Numbered from the stretch's first letter, positions 46,839 to 59,488 are shown. The stretch is DNA of 64,000 bases from Haemaphysalis longicornis (GCA_013339765.2 JABSTR010001702.1:1-64000), one strand, 5' to 3'. Numbers and translations are program-made. The notes: generated by a model not told the origin, from the letters alone.

Positions 46839-48234
46839 TACAATGAAGTCGTTCGTCGGGAATTGACAAGCTTTCCTCCAGTAATTCATTTGCTATCCTT
46901 GTACATTAAAACTGATCTCGCCGTAGAAATTTTTGGCGAGATGCAAATTTTGACACTTTCTAATAACATGTAGTATGAAGAACACGAACAACGATCCTTT
47001 GATACTGAAGTGAACCAGGCCTTCTGTTTTGTTTTCTTGTGTTTTTTCGCCATTGTCTTGCCGTGCCTGATTCTTTCGTCTGTATACGAAGCTAAGCGCG
47101 TGCTTCTCTCTTTCTTTTCCATGCCGCACAACCTGCAATATTTGCGCGCGTATAACCGCCCCTGCATATAATCAGCACAATACTTTAAGCCCACGGGTCA
47201 AGAAAAAAAAATCGTCGTTTATCGCCCGCTCATTTGGTACAGGAAAGGCTGCACCCACTGCTCAGGCAACACATCCCGTAATATGTACACAGCAAAGACG
47301 CATATTTAGCAAGTAGAATACACTGTCTGCAAGGCGAAAGTCACAATTGACTCAGTGGCACTGCTCTCGCTACAGCGATCACTTGAGCCGCAGTCTTCAC
47401 GGCTGTAGACAAGGTCATCTTCGGTTCAAGCCATATTGTTTGTGATGCAGCATTTTTTGAAACTATTTTTGCACCACCTCACCTGAAATCGCCCTCCATC
47501 CCTCCATTCTTTGTCCTTGCATGTTTAGCGAAATCGCTGTCATGGAAGGCTTAGTCAGTGTTACTGCGTAAAAGCTTTAAGGCAGAACACGCATTGCCGT
47601 GAAGCCGCACTAAAGAAAAAACCTTGCGTATTATCCGCACCCCTACTTTGCCATTGAAATTATCGCATTTATGAGGCGGGTTACACATGCGAAAATGCGT
47701 TATCCTATTTATAGGGACGAGTGTCTTTGTCGTCACCTCACTGAAACGCTGTTCTTTGTTCTCAATATAATTTGAGTGTCCTGGAAAACAGAGCGCCGAA
47801 AGATAAATGTTCGGAGGGTTAACGCCCGGGCTTTCAATTCGCCGACACTTGTCGGTGCACGTCTTTTTGTTTACTGCTCCTTCGCCGTTTGTGTATTCTT
47901 TGAGTTCTTAGTGAAGCACAAGGTCTCTACAATGAACTTTTGTTCGTTTACGAAACCTGCGTAATCCTTGGCTATGTGAAGGTATGTGAACCACGTAGCA
48001 GTCTAACGTTCTCAAAATTTCTCACAGAATGTTTTTGTTCAATATGGAAATAACAGTAACGCTCCTTTTTTTGCAATGACTTTCAAAAGCCTGCAGATAG
48101 TGAGAACCAAACACCTTGGGATAAGGAAAATGAATATATAAAAAGAACGCTCACACCCTTTTAGAAAGACCGAACGTCGAGTTTCAGAGCTTTCTGGTAT
48201 CAGTAAAAGGGTTGAGAGTGGGGCAAGTTGGTAA
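46839..48234. other. No gene seen
   Basis: The longest frame is 102 codons (46,886-47,194, minus). No motif or repeat was recognised. Confidence 0.6.
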
Positions 48235-48935
48235 TGATGCATCTGGAAAAACAAACTGCGCGCAAATTAACGGGGACAAGAACACATGAAGACGGCACAA
48301 GCGCAGACTCGCAACTAGTTTATTATTGCACAATTCAAAGTTTTAAATGCCCAAGCGTCCAACGCCAGGCCCCCAATGCGTCACAGCTCCGGCAAACTCA
48401 GCCGAAAAAAAAAAAACCCCGTAACAACAAAACCACAAAACGAACTTTGAGGCCCACGAATGGCGAAAAATCAGCAAAGATAACAGCATCATACATGGAT
48501 TAAGACCCCCCTCCCGCCCCCAACACGCATGCCCAGAAGAGGCAGCGAAATAGCGCTCAATGTGCATCTAAATATGCGACTTCTCGATTAAGCAGGGCGA
48601 TAGAGGGATGACTGATGCAATTGGAACCAGCTTTTATGATGTCGCTGGCTTCTACAATTTCTCGCATTTGCTGATTCTTATGTCGGAAAAGGATGGCTGT
48701 GCGCTCAAACACAGGGACACAATCAGGTCTGCATGCGCGGCAATGAGAAGATAAGTGGCTCAGGTGGCATTTTCCTTTGAATAGTTATGTTCTTTAAGCC
48801 TGACATTTAAACACCGTCCCGTTTGACCAATATATACGTTGCCAGGCACGTTTTCAAGCTGCTGTCTATCCAACTGCTCTCGGGTGACTGCGTTGTAGGC
48901 GGTTGCTTAAAGTTTCGTGACGTTATGGTGCCACT
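48235..48935 (-). pseudogene. Penelope-like element, 3' end with GIY-YIG-type endonuclease
   Basis: On the minus strand the end of a Penelope-like retroelement protein is readable. 'VYIGQTGR' (48,815-48,838) is the YIG half of the GIY-YIG endonuclease. 'CLNVRLKEH' follows, then a frameshift at about 48,765. After it come the cysteine/histidine motif 'HCRACRPDC' and 'AILFRHKNQQMREIVEA'. The frame then stays open through 'SHPSIALLNREVAYLDAH' to TGA (48,557-48,559). The 3' untranslated part carries AATAAA (48,319-48,324) and ends near 48,235. These elements encode a reverse transcriptase joined to this endonuclease; the transcriptase part is missing here (5' truncation). The reading is sound by motif order. 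Confidence 0.88.
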
Positions 48936-49215
48936 TCATGCAATGAGACCCAGTGATCGAATTTGCTTTTGTTTTATTTCGTGGTCGGTGTGACGATCGT
49001 CTCGCCATGTGCACTTTGCCATGTGCCATGTGCCCCACCATGTGCTCCGAATTGACAATCGCGCCCAAAGCGAAAAATTAGTTTCTTGGTACCGCATGTT
49101 TTTAGATATGAATGTATTAACCCTTCTTTGTAATGCCCATCTGAAGCGAAGCTGTTGAGATTTTTTTATTGCTAGGGATGTTTTGATATTCAGATGCTTT
49201 TTTATTACATTATAT
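48936..49215. other. Unassigned; may be older Penelope flank
   Basis: A 119-codon minus frame (48,936-49,295) spans this stretch and runs into copy B. I could not match it to Penelope reverse transcriptase. A local repeat of 'catgtgc' occurs at 49,007-49,044. Confidence 0.4.
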
Positions 49216-51945
49216 TGCTGGTTTGTCCGACTTAAAATCAACCAAAATTCAAAGTTAACAAGAAATACACTATGAAGAGGCTGTCGAGGAGCCACACCTC
49301 GAATTAACCCCCTGATTCGTGATCTCGCTGTTCCCTCCTTTTTCGGGCAACATTTTCACTTCACTAACTCGTAGTGTTTGTGCTTGGCAGACATCCTGCA
49401 CTGATGCCGCCATTGCAGAGAAGCAGGAAAGCGATACCCACGCCGACGCCTTGCTTAGCTTTTCTCTCACAAAAAACCCTGGTTAGCCTCTACACAGCCT
49501 TCCTGAATTATGCTCAACATTCTGAAACATTATAAACATGAGAAACTACCCCAACCATTCCAAACTCAAACAAAACTATATCGTTGCGAGACCAACAATA
49601 CCTAACAATCACCAAACGCACATTCCTGCTGACATCTGGCTCCGAAATATACAACGTGACACCTCTGGAAGCTTTCTTGGGTGCAAAAAGTTCTGATTAC
49701 ACTAATTAATCATATCGCCGCCGCTTATGTCATTCCATACTGTCAATCGGAATACAGTGACGAATATTGAAAGTAGCTTGTTTCCACTGGCGATAGGTGT
49801 TCCGCGAACTCCTGAATTGTGCAGCGCACACGGTGTTTAATACGAACGCATATACGGAAAGGACAAACAAAGAGATAAAAAGGCTTGCTGCTGTGGATGT
49901 TGGGGACGACGTTTCGCCGGACTACTGACCACTGCTCTGCGTGGTTGCGTGGAATTCCTTTGCAGGGGTTGCCAATCGAGCACATTCACATTGCCTTACT
50001 CTTTTTCTGGATTACTTCACGCCTTCCTTGTCAGGCTTCATTCGTCAACACGGCGCTGAGCTTAAGCTGACTTCGTGCCATTCGGTCCTCTTACTCGACA
50101 GTTGCGTATCTGATCCGGCTTGGTTGCGACAATAGACTTTCCTGCAGCGAATTTGTTTTCCCTTCTATGCTTTCTGCGCTTTGACCTATTGATCCGCCCT
50201 TCATGGGATGCCGCAATATCGTTCGTAGCTTCGTTCCTTGTGGCGCAAGGAGCTCACCCAGGTCGACTGGCTGCTCTTTCTTTAGGACTTTTCCAATTCT
50301 TTGCTCTTGTACAACTTTTACTTGGCGTTCCCTGTATAGATTAATTTTATAATTGTACTATTGAAGTTATAGGTCACCGGAGCGAATGTATTCCTCCCTT
50401 ACAGCTTTTTGTACTTTTTCCTCGATCGTATTACTTCACAGTGCCTCGATTAGAAAAATTCGGAAAAAGAGAAAAAAAATTATTATAGCAGCAGAGAGGG
50501 AAGCCTGCGAAATACAACGCGCATATTGACGTGAGTATGAAGCGAGCTTTCCATAATAGTTCATTGATACTTGGGCTTATGTTATTTCACACTTCTATCA
50601 AAATATTACACAATGTTCAGTAATTCTATTATATTTCAGTGTCAGTCGCGTCACGTGTAGCACATATGTACATATTTTAATAAAACAAGGCTCGCTGTAA
50701 ATAATGTGTAATCTGTTTTCAGAAAACAGCAGGTATACTACGAGTGTTGCGAATTTACTCTGTGAGGTTCAACGTACTTCGAGGTGTCGTTTTAATAGTT
50801 CGATTGCATAATGATACCCGAAACAAATATGATGCCGGAAGACTATTTTACCACACCCCTTTTTTCTGTTTTTTCTGCCAAAAATGAGGCACTTCGAAAT
50901 TCCTCCATACATGGTGCCCCTAACATACTATCGCACAATCCTCAAAGAACTATTCACGAAAATTTTTTATATCCCCAAATAGAGCTAAATCTAATTGCGA
51001 TGGATTCGAATTATGCTTGCTGACAAATACGAATTTAAGGCCCCCAGCCTGCGTTCGCAAAACGCAAAACCGCCAAATAGTCGTATAAATTGCTGATAAT
51101 ATTTCTGCTGTTTTCTCTTAGTAGGCAAGCACCCGATTTTAACCATTCGTAAACTTAGGCTCTGTGAGTAGGTGAGCGCATATAAATGCTTCCAGACCTG
51201 TTGAGTCCGACGCCACGGCTTCAAAATCAGAAACCCAAACACAGCGCTTCAATAGTCGTAAAGGCGACTCGGGTGTTCCTTATTCGCAGGGCTTTAGGCT
51301 TTTCCACAATTTTTTACTGGCGGCGTGGTATTTCATCCTGCCCTCTCGTAAGCTAATTCTTCCAGTTTGCGTTCAAGATAGCTATATTGTGGGGATTTCT
51401 CAGCCGTATGTCGTTCAAGTAAACTTCATACCTCAATTTATAGTAACCCCGCAGCATTCTTTCAAACCTACATGCAGAAACTCAGTGTTTGATGAGAAAG
51501 GATAAATACATAGATAAAAAACGGTACAGGATCGTTTTTCCGTGGTCGTTGTTAATTGAGAGATCAGGAATAATGTAGTGAAACATCAACTGCCCAAGCA
51601 ACCACCTTTTTAGCTCTATTTTTGCTACCTTGTACGAAAAATTTATTTTAATATGTTCATTACCTACTATGTGAACAAAGAATTGGGCTCCGACATCGCA
51701 CTATCTCCCTGGTTTGGGTAAGGAGAATAAATCGAGATGTATTGAGTACTGTGGTTTCCTGTTAACGCCCCGTAATGTTTTTAGCACGCAACAGTTTGCT
51801 TGAGAAAGTTTTATAGTAAAATATGGTACACATTCAAAAGTAATCGCTGATGCTGAACATTACGGCGCATGGCCTAGTTAAGCACAGCCCCGCGTATATG
51901 TTTATTGTTGCTCTTTTGCCATTCATACACTGAGTGTTTCTGTAA

Positions 51946-52250
51946 TGTCACACTCTGCCACCGAGTCACACGTGGAATCACATGACGAGTTAGGAAAAAA
52001 GATATAACTAGCTCGCGTGTCCACTCTTGAGGTCTTTTTTAGGTTCGCCTGCTGATGAGCGGACCGGCCACAGCTTGCGTCGAGCACTTGCTACGGAGGA
52101 AGGTGCCCTCTCACCTACAACCATTCCGAGAGAAATTTTAGGGATTTAGAGGATCGTCGTTGGTACTGGTACCGGCTCGCAGCGCCTGTGTCGTTTTGAG
52201 TCAGAATAAATGTGATTTGAAACTATTGCTTCACCCAATACCCACTGACA
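51946..52250 (+). mobile_element. Candidate solo LTR, copy B
   Basis: Counterpart of 2,978-3,280, with TGTCACAC at the start, CACTGACA at the end and AATAAA at 52,205-52,210. Confidence 0.4.
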
Positions 52251-52527
52251 GATAGTTGCACAGCTTAACAGCTGCTACATTTACACCAGTTTAATTTATC
52301 ACCCAAATGGCCCACTGGTGCCAGGTTCCTGACTTCAACAAATGCCCATCCATCATAGAGTATCTTCAGCAGCCCGGTAGATATTTGCTCCCTGCTAGAA
52401 GCGCCGAGAATTCGTGCATACACTGTATAGAAAAGGCTGCTAAGTTATTTGAAGGTCGCCAATGGGAATTATAACCGGAATGAGAGAAAAATGTAGAAAA
52501 ATAACGCCAAACACTCCAACTTTACAA

Positions 52528-52600
52528 TTATAAAAATATATATACAATATGTACAATATATATACAATATACAATTAGCAAAATAAAAAAAAAAAAGTAA
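52528..52600 (+). repeat. AT-rich 'tatacaata' simple repeat, expanded in copy B
   Basis: Several 'atatacaatat' units are followed by an A-run. Copy A (about 3,566-3,597) has a single 'atatacaatt', so the expansion came after duplication. Confidence 0.85.
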
Positions 52601-53180
52601 AAATGTTCGCTTGTTGTAACACCAGAGGCGCGAAATGCTGGTTCTTTTTGCGTTTTTGTGATGGCGGACCTTTAAAAGCCATGGCGTATAACTAATGACA
52701 CAACTTGTGCTGGATCTTATTACCTGACCGAAGTGGCCTTGAATTGTATGTTTGGGTCTTTTCAAAGGTTATGTACATTGTTATTTTTGGCAGCTCTTGC
52801 TAATATTACAAGATGAAATTTTTGTGTCTTCTCAAACATTTTGTTACCTGTTGAGTTATTTGTTGAGGCACTATTGATTAACGTGCCCGAAAGCTGCAGA
52901 GGGATTGATGGGCCCTTAATGGCGCGTTGCTCATTTGAGCGTCGCCACACTAATAGGTAACAAGAGACCAAAGTAAGCAGCTGTCATTTTGGCACTCCAC
53001 GCCGTAACAAAGTATTTTTAAGAAAAGAGAAACTTTCGCAACAATCTGGAGCAAGTGTTGAGATGTCACACATCGCTGTAACTGCATGGTGGTGCATGTG
53101 CAACAGTGAAGTAACTCTAGAGCCATTAAAGTTGGATAAGTTTAAATTCGAAGTGGAACTGACAAGCTCCTCTGTCTGTA

Positions 53181-53935
53181 CAGTGGTGATCTCGCTAAGG
53201 GTGAACACGGGAGCGTGTGGCCTCCGGTACTGTCAGAGCAGCCTACCGTGCCCAGCGCGAAACATCACGCATGCGATGTGCGTGCCGAGCGAGACTATAC
53301 TTTCAGCGCGCGCACTGCGTCATCGGAGCGTCTGCGCGTCGTTTGCTGTGTTTATCGCGCGTGTAGCGGTGGAGCCATCAGCCACTGTATGAATTAGTGG
53401 AAACTAGAATCCACATGAAAAATGTTTCCGTGTGAGCGGTAATTCGTTATTTAGCTCCAATGCAATGGTTTCGGCAGAGCAGCGTAACTCGCCCACTTGT
53501 TTCAAACAGACCCAATGAAAAGATCACGCAGATTTTAACCGCACTTTATTTTTGCAAGTGCTTACAAAAAGTCTTTTAAATGCACATGGAAGCACGTAAT
53601 TCAAGGCTTCGAAGGTGGTCACACAAAGTGGGCGCAGGCGCTACGACCTTCATTCAATATACGGGAGAAAACTATAATCCTTTAACTTTTTATATTATGG
53701 CGTTTTCATGCAAGAATCCAGTAGTCGCGGATCAAAGCAAGGTACCATTAGCAGACGAGACGCAACATAGATGACGACGAGCAGACGCTCCGATGACGCG
53801 ATGCGCGCGCTGAAAGCAAAATATCGCTCGGCCCACACAGCGCATGCGTGATGGTTCGCGCTGGGCACGCTAGGCTACTCTGATAGTACCGGCGGCCACG
53901 CGCTCCCGTGTTCACCCTTAGCGAGATCACCACTG
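53181..53935. mobile_element. 755-bp element with ~170-bp terminal inverted repeats and TA target duplication
   Basis: The left arm starts 'cagtggtgatctcgctaagg' and the right arm ends with its reverse complement. The two match at roughly 85-90% over about 170 bases (53,181-53,350 and about 53,768-53,935). TA flanks both ends (53,179-53,180 and 53,936-53,937). Copy A at 4,165 shows a near-empty site. TA duplication and a CAGTG tip suggest a non-autonomous Tc1/mariner-type element. The centre has no transposase frame. Inserted after the segmental duplication, or lost cleanly from copy A. Confidence 0.85.
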
Positions 53936-53944
53936 TACTATGCA

Positions 53945-54082
53945 AAAATTACGCCCACCTCCCCTGGCGGGAACCCTGGTATGATGCAACGCATCTCATG
54001 GGGAGTTCCATTGGCGTTTTCCATCGTATTGATTACGCTTATAGCAGGGATACTCACGCGAAGGGGAGGTGGGCGTAATTTT
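53945..54082. mobile_element. 138-bp element with perfect 21-bp inverted ends
   Basis: Positions 53,945-53,965 (starting aaaattacgcccacc) are the exact reverse complement of 54,062-54,082. It lies nine bases after the 755-bp element. No target duplication was recognised and copy A lacks it. It may be a tiny MITE or the remains of a larger palindrome. Confidence 0.75.
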
Positions 54083-54095
54083 CCATTTACCAGTA

Positions 54096-54126
54096 ACTCG
54101 ACGATTGCATCAAGCAATCGTCGAGT
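54096..54126. other. Perfect 13-bp hairpin with 5-base loop
   Basis: 'actcgacgattgc' at 54,096-54,108 pairs fully with 54,114-54,126, with loop 'atcaa'. It follows the 138-bp element by 13 bases and is absent from copy A. Confidence 0.95.
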
Positions 54127-54316
54127 ACTGCGAGAAAGTGCAAGCGTAACGCGGACGACCGTCGACTGAGCCCTTCATGATGGTGATGGCACGACAAGAT
54201 TACGAGTGCGGCTTCCGCATACATCTTTTTTTAAGTCTGTTGCATATTGAGGGAACCTCCTTCGTTGAAACAGGTTTGTGTCAGCTCACCCGGCGAAAAA
54301 TACGGCCGCATTCTTT

Positions 54317-54752
54317 TGCAAGCAAACAAAGGGTTTATTACTTCAAACCGCGAGAACTAAACTATCAGCTCTTGAGCGGGACGGGTGCAGGGCGATACCG
54401 GTCCGCAGGGCAGCACTCACGTTTCGTAGTGGTAGCTGGCGGTCTCGTCCAGTCCCGGGTGCAGGCTGGGCGGTGAACCTCGTATCCACGCACTAGACGC
54501 CTTGCCGCTGTGTCTCGTCGCGTCCGAATCCGTGGCGATGCCTTTTCCGCCACCACTCACACAACACACACCCACGCCTACTGCCGCCGTCCCTTCTTTC
54601 TCTTCCCCCTGCCCGTTCCTTAGCACTTTGGTCCTTCGCGTGCTGGAGCGCGCATGCTCGGCCACAAATCTACGCGACTGTTCCCCGCGCGTATCCAGAC
54701 GCGAGCCGACATGCACACCACGTTCACGCGCGCGCACTGCGGTCCCCTCACA
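54317..54752 (-). mobile_element. GC-rich solo-LTR candidate
   Basis: A 436-bp GC-rich block in otherwise AT-rich DNA is absent from copy A. On the minus strand it would start TGTGAGGGG and end in TTGCA. It has AATAAA about 15-20 bases from that end (plus-strand tttatt at about 54,333) and a splice-donor-like 'acgtgagt'. No target duplication, second LTR or primer site was found. A promoter or exon of an unrelated gene is possible. Confidence 0.3.
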
Positions 54753-55069
54753 TGCTCACAATATAAATGCCCTATTTGAGTGTTGATCACGAGAAGGTCA
54801 CGTGAACCTGCCTCATAAAAGTACCCCTTCGTAGCATCCATAACATTGACGTGCATACAACATGACCAGTTCTACTAGTGGCTATAAATGGCGGTGAAAT
54901 AAAAAACAAGCCATTGTTTAGGAGAGTGTGGCAGGTAAACATCCTGTGTATTCTCGCTTCCCGAAGCTCGGAAAAAAAATCTAAGCCAGTTTCTTAGGAG
55001 AAAGATCTTCAAAACGCCAAGCTTTCTTCGTTGCAGCCTGAGACAAAGCCCAAAGGCCGAAATCCTAAC

Positions 55070-55215
55070 TCCTTCGACCATTTCAGAATGACACAATCGC
55101 TTAGACGTCGGCTTCATTACGTGAGGGACCCAGGTTCGATTCTGACCATGGGAAGCAATATTTTTCTTCAGGCGCTTCGCGTTTCATCATTATCATCATC
55201 ATCATCCTCCTGCGC
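55070..55215 (+). repeat. tRNA-related SINE-like repeat, family II, copy B
   Basis: Counterpart of 8,868-8,990, with box-B-like 'caggttcgattctgacc' and a tail of ATC triplets ('tcatcatcatcatcc'). Confidence 0.6.
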
Positions 55216-58200
55216 TCTTTCTTGAAAACCCATTGCGTAAAGTTGGATTTTCTGCAGTCCGTTTTGGTGTTACGCTCTACGGCGCAAGTAAGGGCATAGA
55301 AAGCTTCGTTTTAAAATTCAGAGAGGCACTGTAAAGTTCTTACGTGTCGTGTGTGAGAGAGAATATGGGAGGGGATATAATGATAATAGTTGAATCGGGT
55401 GTGGTCCTCTTACGGCCGCTGTCATCATCTTCGGCCAATGGTGTGCCAATCGTGGTAGGCCGAAACTAAGCCTTCGCGTTAGGTTAGCCTGAAGTGTAGA
55501 ATAACGACGTGCCAAGACACGTCAAACTCTTGGCGCTCAAAGCTGTGGGTATCGGTTGGGATCGCTATGCCCCAAAGCCTAACGTCAGGCATTTTCTAAG
55601 GCCATAGATGACGAGACTGGAGACGTTAAGTGAGAACCTGACGACGTCCGTAGCCAAATAAGGTGGCGCAGCCAATGGAGACGTTCGAGCAGTGCACACC
55701 ATCGTTAGCAGGCAATGCACACCCGTATTCGGAGTCACATGAAGCGTTGCTACCAAAATCCACGCTGAAGAATGACTGCTTTGTTTTGTCGTCACATCGG
55801 CTGCATGGATCCGTAACGCCGTGGATACGACGGACAGACACTGTTTTCCTGCCAAAAGCGGCCATACAGTGTCCCACGACAACCCGGAATAGACGGAAAA
55901 GCTCGGGAAAGCTTCGCAAAAACGCACTTCCTGATGAGCATGCGTGTTTCATTACATCAAATACCATCGCTTCCCATTAAATTGCTTTGACTAGCAACGC
56001 GAAAAGCACGGAGCTCAAGGTAGAGTAGCAAAAATTATTTGATCATTTCTTGATACGGGCATGCAATAGACGGTGTCCCGTAATTGCAGAAGTTCCGATG
56101 ATTCACGGAATGTTTAAAACTGAAAGCTTTCGTGCAATTTCAGTGGCCTTGTGAGCAAATATGTTTAATTGTTTACAGTTGTTTCTATAAGGTGTCCCTC
56201 AATGACCATAAATTTCTTCTCCGCATGGAACAGCAAAGCAATTGTGCCTGCTACTTGATTATTTGCCCATTATACCATTATACACTCGATTAGACGTCGA
56301 ACAACACACATGGGGTTTGGCGAACGTAAAAGCAGAAGAACTAAACTCTGGTCGTCCCTGTTTTTTACGCCATTTGAGCAGTTGAAAAACATCTCGCCGT
56401 AAGGATCTACTAATTTCACAAAAATACCTACCGACTAGTCTGTTTTGCTATATGTTTGGTAGCTTACGTCAAAATGGCAGCCCGGTTTTCGACAATGAAC
56501 TGACGTCCCTTTTTCGCCCTTCCTTTTGATGTAGATATGCCTCGGAATATTTTATTCGTTGCTGTCAATAACCACACTGTTTCAGGCGGGAAAGCAAAAA
56601 GGCGCGAAATTATCTCTCTCTAAAATTGCGTTCTCACAAGATTTGCCGTTGCTGATCAAACCGAATCTAGCACAAAAATCTTTTGTGCAAAAAATTCCTG
56701 CATTGCTCGGATGGAAACTTTAAGTCTACGGCGGGGAAGATATATCATCGCCAGTGTTTCTCAAATGGTGTAGGTTGCATTCGTAAACGTAATAAGAAAC
56801 CACCCGCGCCGCAACTTGTTTTGATATACAGTAATTTACCAAACCTTTTCGCGCGGAGAGATATATTTAAGGCACCAGTTCCCCTGAACCGCTATGACAT
56901 CTGTGATTTAAAAAAAAAAACCTTCCGTGTAACTTTCCGTGTTTCCGTGCCAGCCTAGTTAGCGTAAAGGTACAACAATTGTAGGAAGTGAATGTATGTG
57001 ACCTGCTTCAGCAAAGCCACCTAAAAAGGCCTCTCAGTGTTACATGTATAGTGACGGTCTACCAAGGCTACACAGTCAGTGGGCACTCAGTGTTACTGGC
57101 GCGACCAACAGGAAAACCATTCACTGCCCTTCTACTGTGTGGAGAAGGGAGACCAGCGAAGCTGTGGCGTGATGTGTTAGGGTCGTCCAAACTGGTTGTC
57201 ATCTAACTTGTTTCCGAATAGTTGCAGCAAGATAACCTCTACAGCAGTTTTCTGTAGTCATATACCGCCGTAGATATGGCTATGTATTGACAGCAGACAG
57301 TAATTCTGTAGAGTTTACAACTTTAACTCTCAACCATAATTAGTACAAGTAAATAAAACTCAGCTCAGCTCCTTTGCCGCGGACTGTCGTATACCTTTTC
57401 TCGTGATAATATCGATAAAACAAATGTTGGAGCCGTTTTATGTAATTATACTCCTCCGTAGAGGGTCATGCTTAACTGTAAAACACGCAATGTGAAAAAG
57501 CCAGCTTGCACAGTCGACGCTTTACACCCACCCTATTAAAACCGACTTCACCTCTAAATACAAATTTATTGCTGGGAAGCCATCTTTTCAGGGACAATTT
57601 ATGCCCTGTTATATGAAAACATCAAGGCTTTAGATCCTTTTTGATGATTCTTTTTCACATGCTCAAGGTGTGGCGCCCAGTTTTACAATGACAGCGATTT
57701 AAGTGGGCGCTCCCTGGTGGCACTGGGCCCACGTGCGATTCTTAGCTTCATCGCAATACTGTGAGCGATACTCTGCTTGATCCTGTATCCCGAGAGTAGT
57801 TTCGCTATACAAATAGACAATCTTTTGTGATGTTCAGAAAATTCAGAAAATTCTTAAAATTGTTCATTACAAGAATTTAAAGGAAACTACTCTGCTCTCA
57901 CAGGCTACGGTGGACATACAGCGGCACGCTAAGCTTCATGCTGCTCTATATCGCTTTTACTCATGGAAGTGCTGTAGGGGAGGGTAATGCACCGTGTGGA
58001 GTGTTGCCTTGGTCAGCCTTCGTGTAGTAACGGCGGAAGCGCTTACCTACTTCGCGCAAAATTATGCGCTTCATGTTCCCGGAGAAAGCAGGTGCGATCA
58101 ACAGTCCAAGCTATTCAGGTCAAAACGCATACTTACACAACCAAGAAATCACTCACCAGCAAGCTTCGCGTTTAACCACCGTCGTCGTTAGACAGGAGGG

Positions 58201-59327
58201 TTCATAATTTTATTACCTTGCTGGTCCATGTGCACTACATTTTTTTGCATTGCTCGCTAGCTTTCGTAGTAGAAACTGTTTCTCGTGTTTCCACTCTACG
58301 AAATGCATCCTTAGTGTGTTGTTAGTGCAGTACGGAATATGACACTATGGTGATTTCAGTTATTGCAACTTTTGTTTCGCCTTAGAACGAAAAAAAAACA
58401 GATCATGCGTGATTCATTTTGCACATTGTCCCCGGACATGAACAGATTCCCACGGTTTTGCAATGTCTGCGTTTGGTATGCTTTACAGCAGCGTGGTGCT
58501 GCAATGGCTCTCGTTTTCGTTGGCGAGTTTAACTAAATGATTGTTCTCGGAATAATTTGTTCATTTGTTCCATGAAAGTGGGCCGTGATGCATCCCACGG
58601 TTCAAGTGATGAACCGATAAACCTTGGACTTCGAACGCATTACAGATGGCTCTTCGAGGAAAACCCATTTCGCTCTAATGAGCCCAAAGAACGCCATTGC
58701 CGAGGTTAGGCTGCATGTAAAGGGTTATTCCCACGTTGCATGCGGCACAAATTCCCTCCTCGCATCCGTTGTTCACTCACATACTAGGAAAAGTTAGAGG
58801 GTATGTTATCAGCCCTCTCGCGATTTGAGAGCACCCTAGTGTCTAATGACTGGAACCTACAAGCATCCGCTGTTAACGAACACGCGTAATAATGGCAGGC
58901 GTCAATGAGTTATCGGGGAGAACTAATTGGGGCTTGGCGTAAGAAGCACGTCTTCTATAGGAACGGAACTGTAAAGTACATATGCGACTTACTCCTCATC
59001 CAGTCAATCATATTTTACGAAACAATATTTGGTATATTACAACAGGTGGTTGAAATTCAAATTATTCAGTACAATTTTGTGCGGAATTTAATTGCTATAA
59101 ACAGTAAGGTGTTCACCGTAACACGGAAGTAGAAAAAAGGCTGGCGACTAACGCGACAGAAGTTTAAAATTTGAGTGTGCGGAATCAAAGTTTGTAGGGT
59201 GCGCAATCAACGGCCATGATTAACAGATATAGAGGTCTTTTTTTCAGAAAGCGAGCGAGAAATGTTTGTTATAGATATGCATAGCTGACAAACTCTGGTG
59301 TGCAAGCTTACCCTACAAAAAATATTA

Positions 59328-59488
59328 ACAATGCGACGAATGCAACAGTTAGCCGTTATCGCCGCTATCGCAACTGACGACGTAGTTTAATGCGTTAAAA
59401 TATAAGGCTAACACTCACCGTCGCGTCCGTTAGGTGCGTCGGCCGCAAAGTCTCGGATCGAAACCTGTGTTTCTTTTTAAAAATATTA
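59328..59488 (+). repeat. SINE-like insertion with 10-bp target duplication, only in copy B
   Basis: 'aaaaatatta' occurs at 59,318-59,327 and again at 59,479-59,488. The 151 bases between are missing from copy A at about 13,062-13,072, where one similar 'aaaattatta' remains. Inside are a box-A-like 'tagtttaatgcg' (about 59,382), a box-B-like 'ggatcgaaacc' (about 59,456) and a TTTTT end. This fits a tRNA-derived SINE moved by LINE enzymes. The family is not known to me. Confidence 0.8.

Noticed and set aside
53945..54082. CRISPR-like or bacterial palindromic repeat
   Set aside because: Only a single unit with inverted ends in a eukaryotic repeat context; no regular repeat-spacer array.
54096..54140. 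Helitron 3' end (hairpin before CTRR)
   Set aside because: No CTRR-type end follows the hairpin at the right distance, and no Helitron 5' end was seen.
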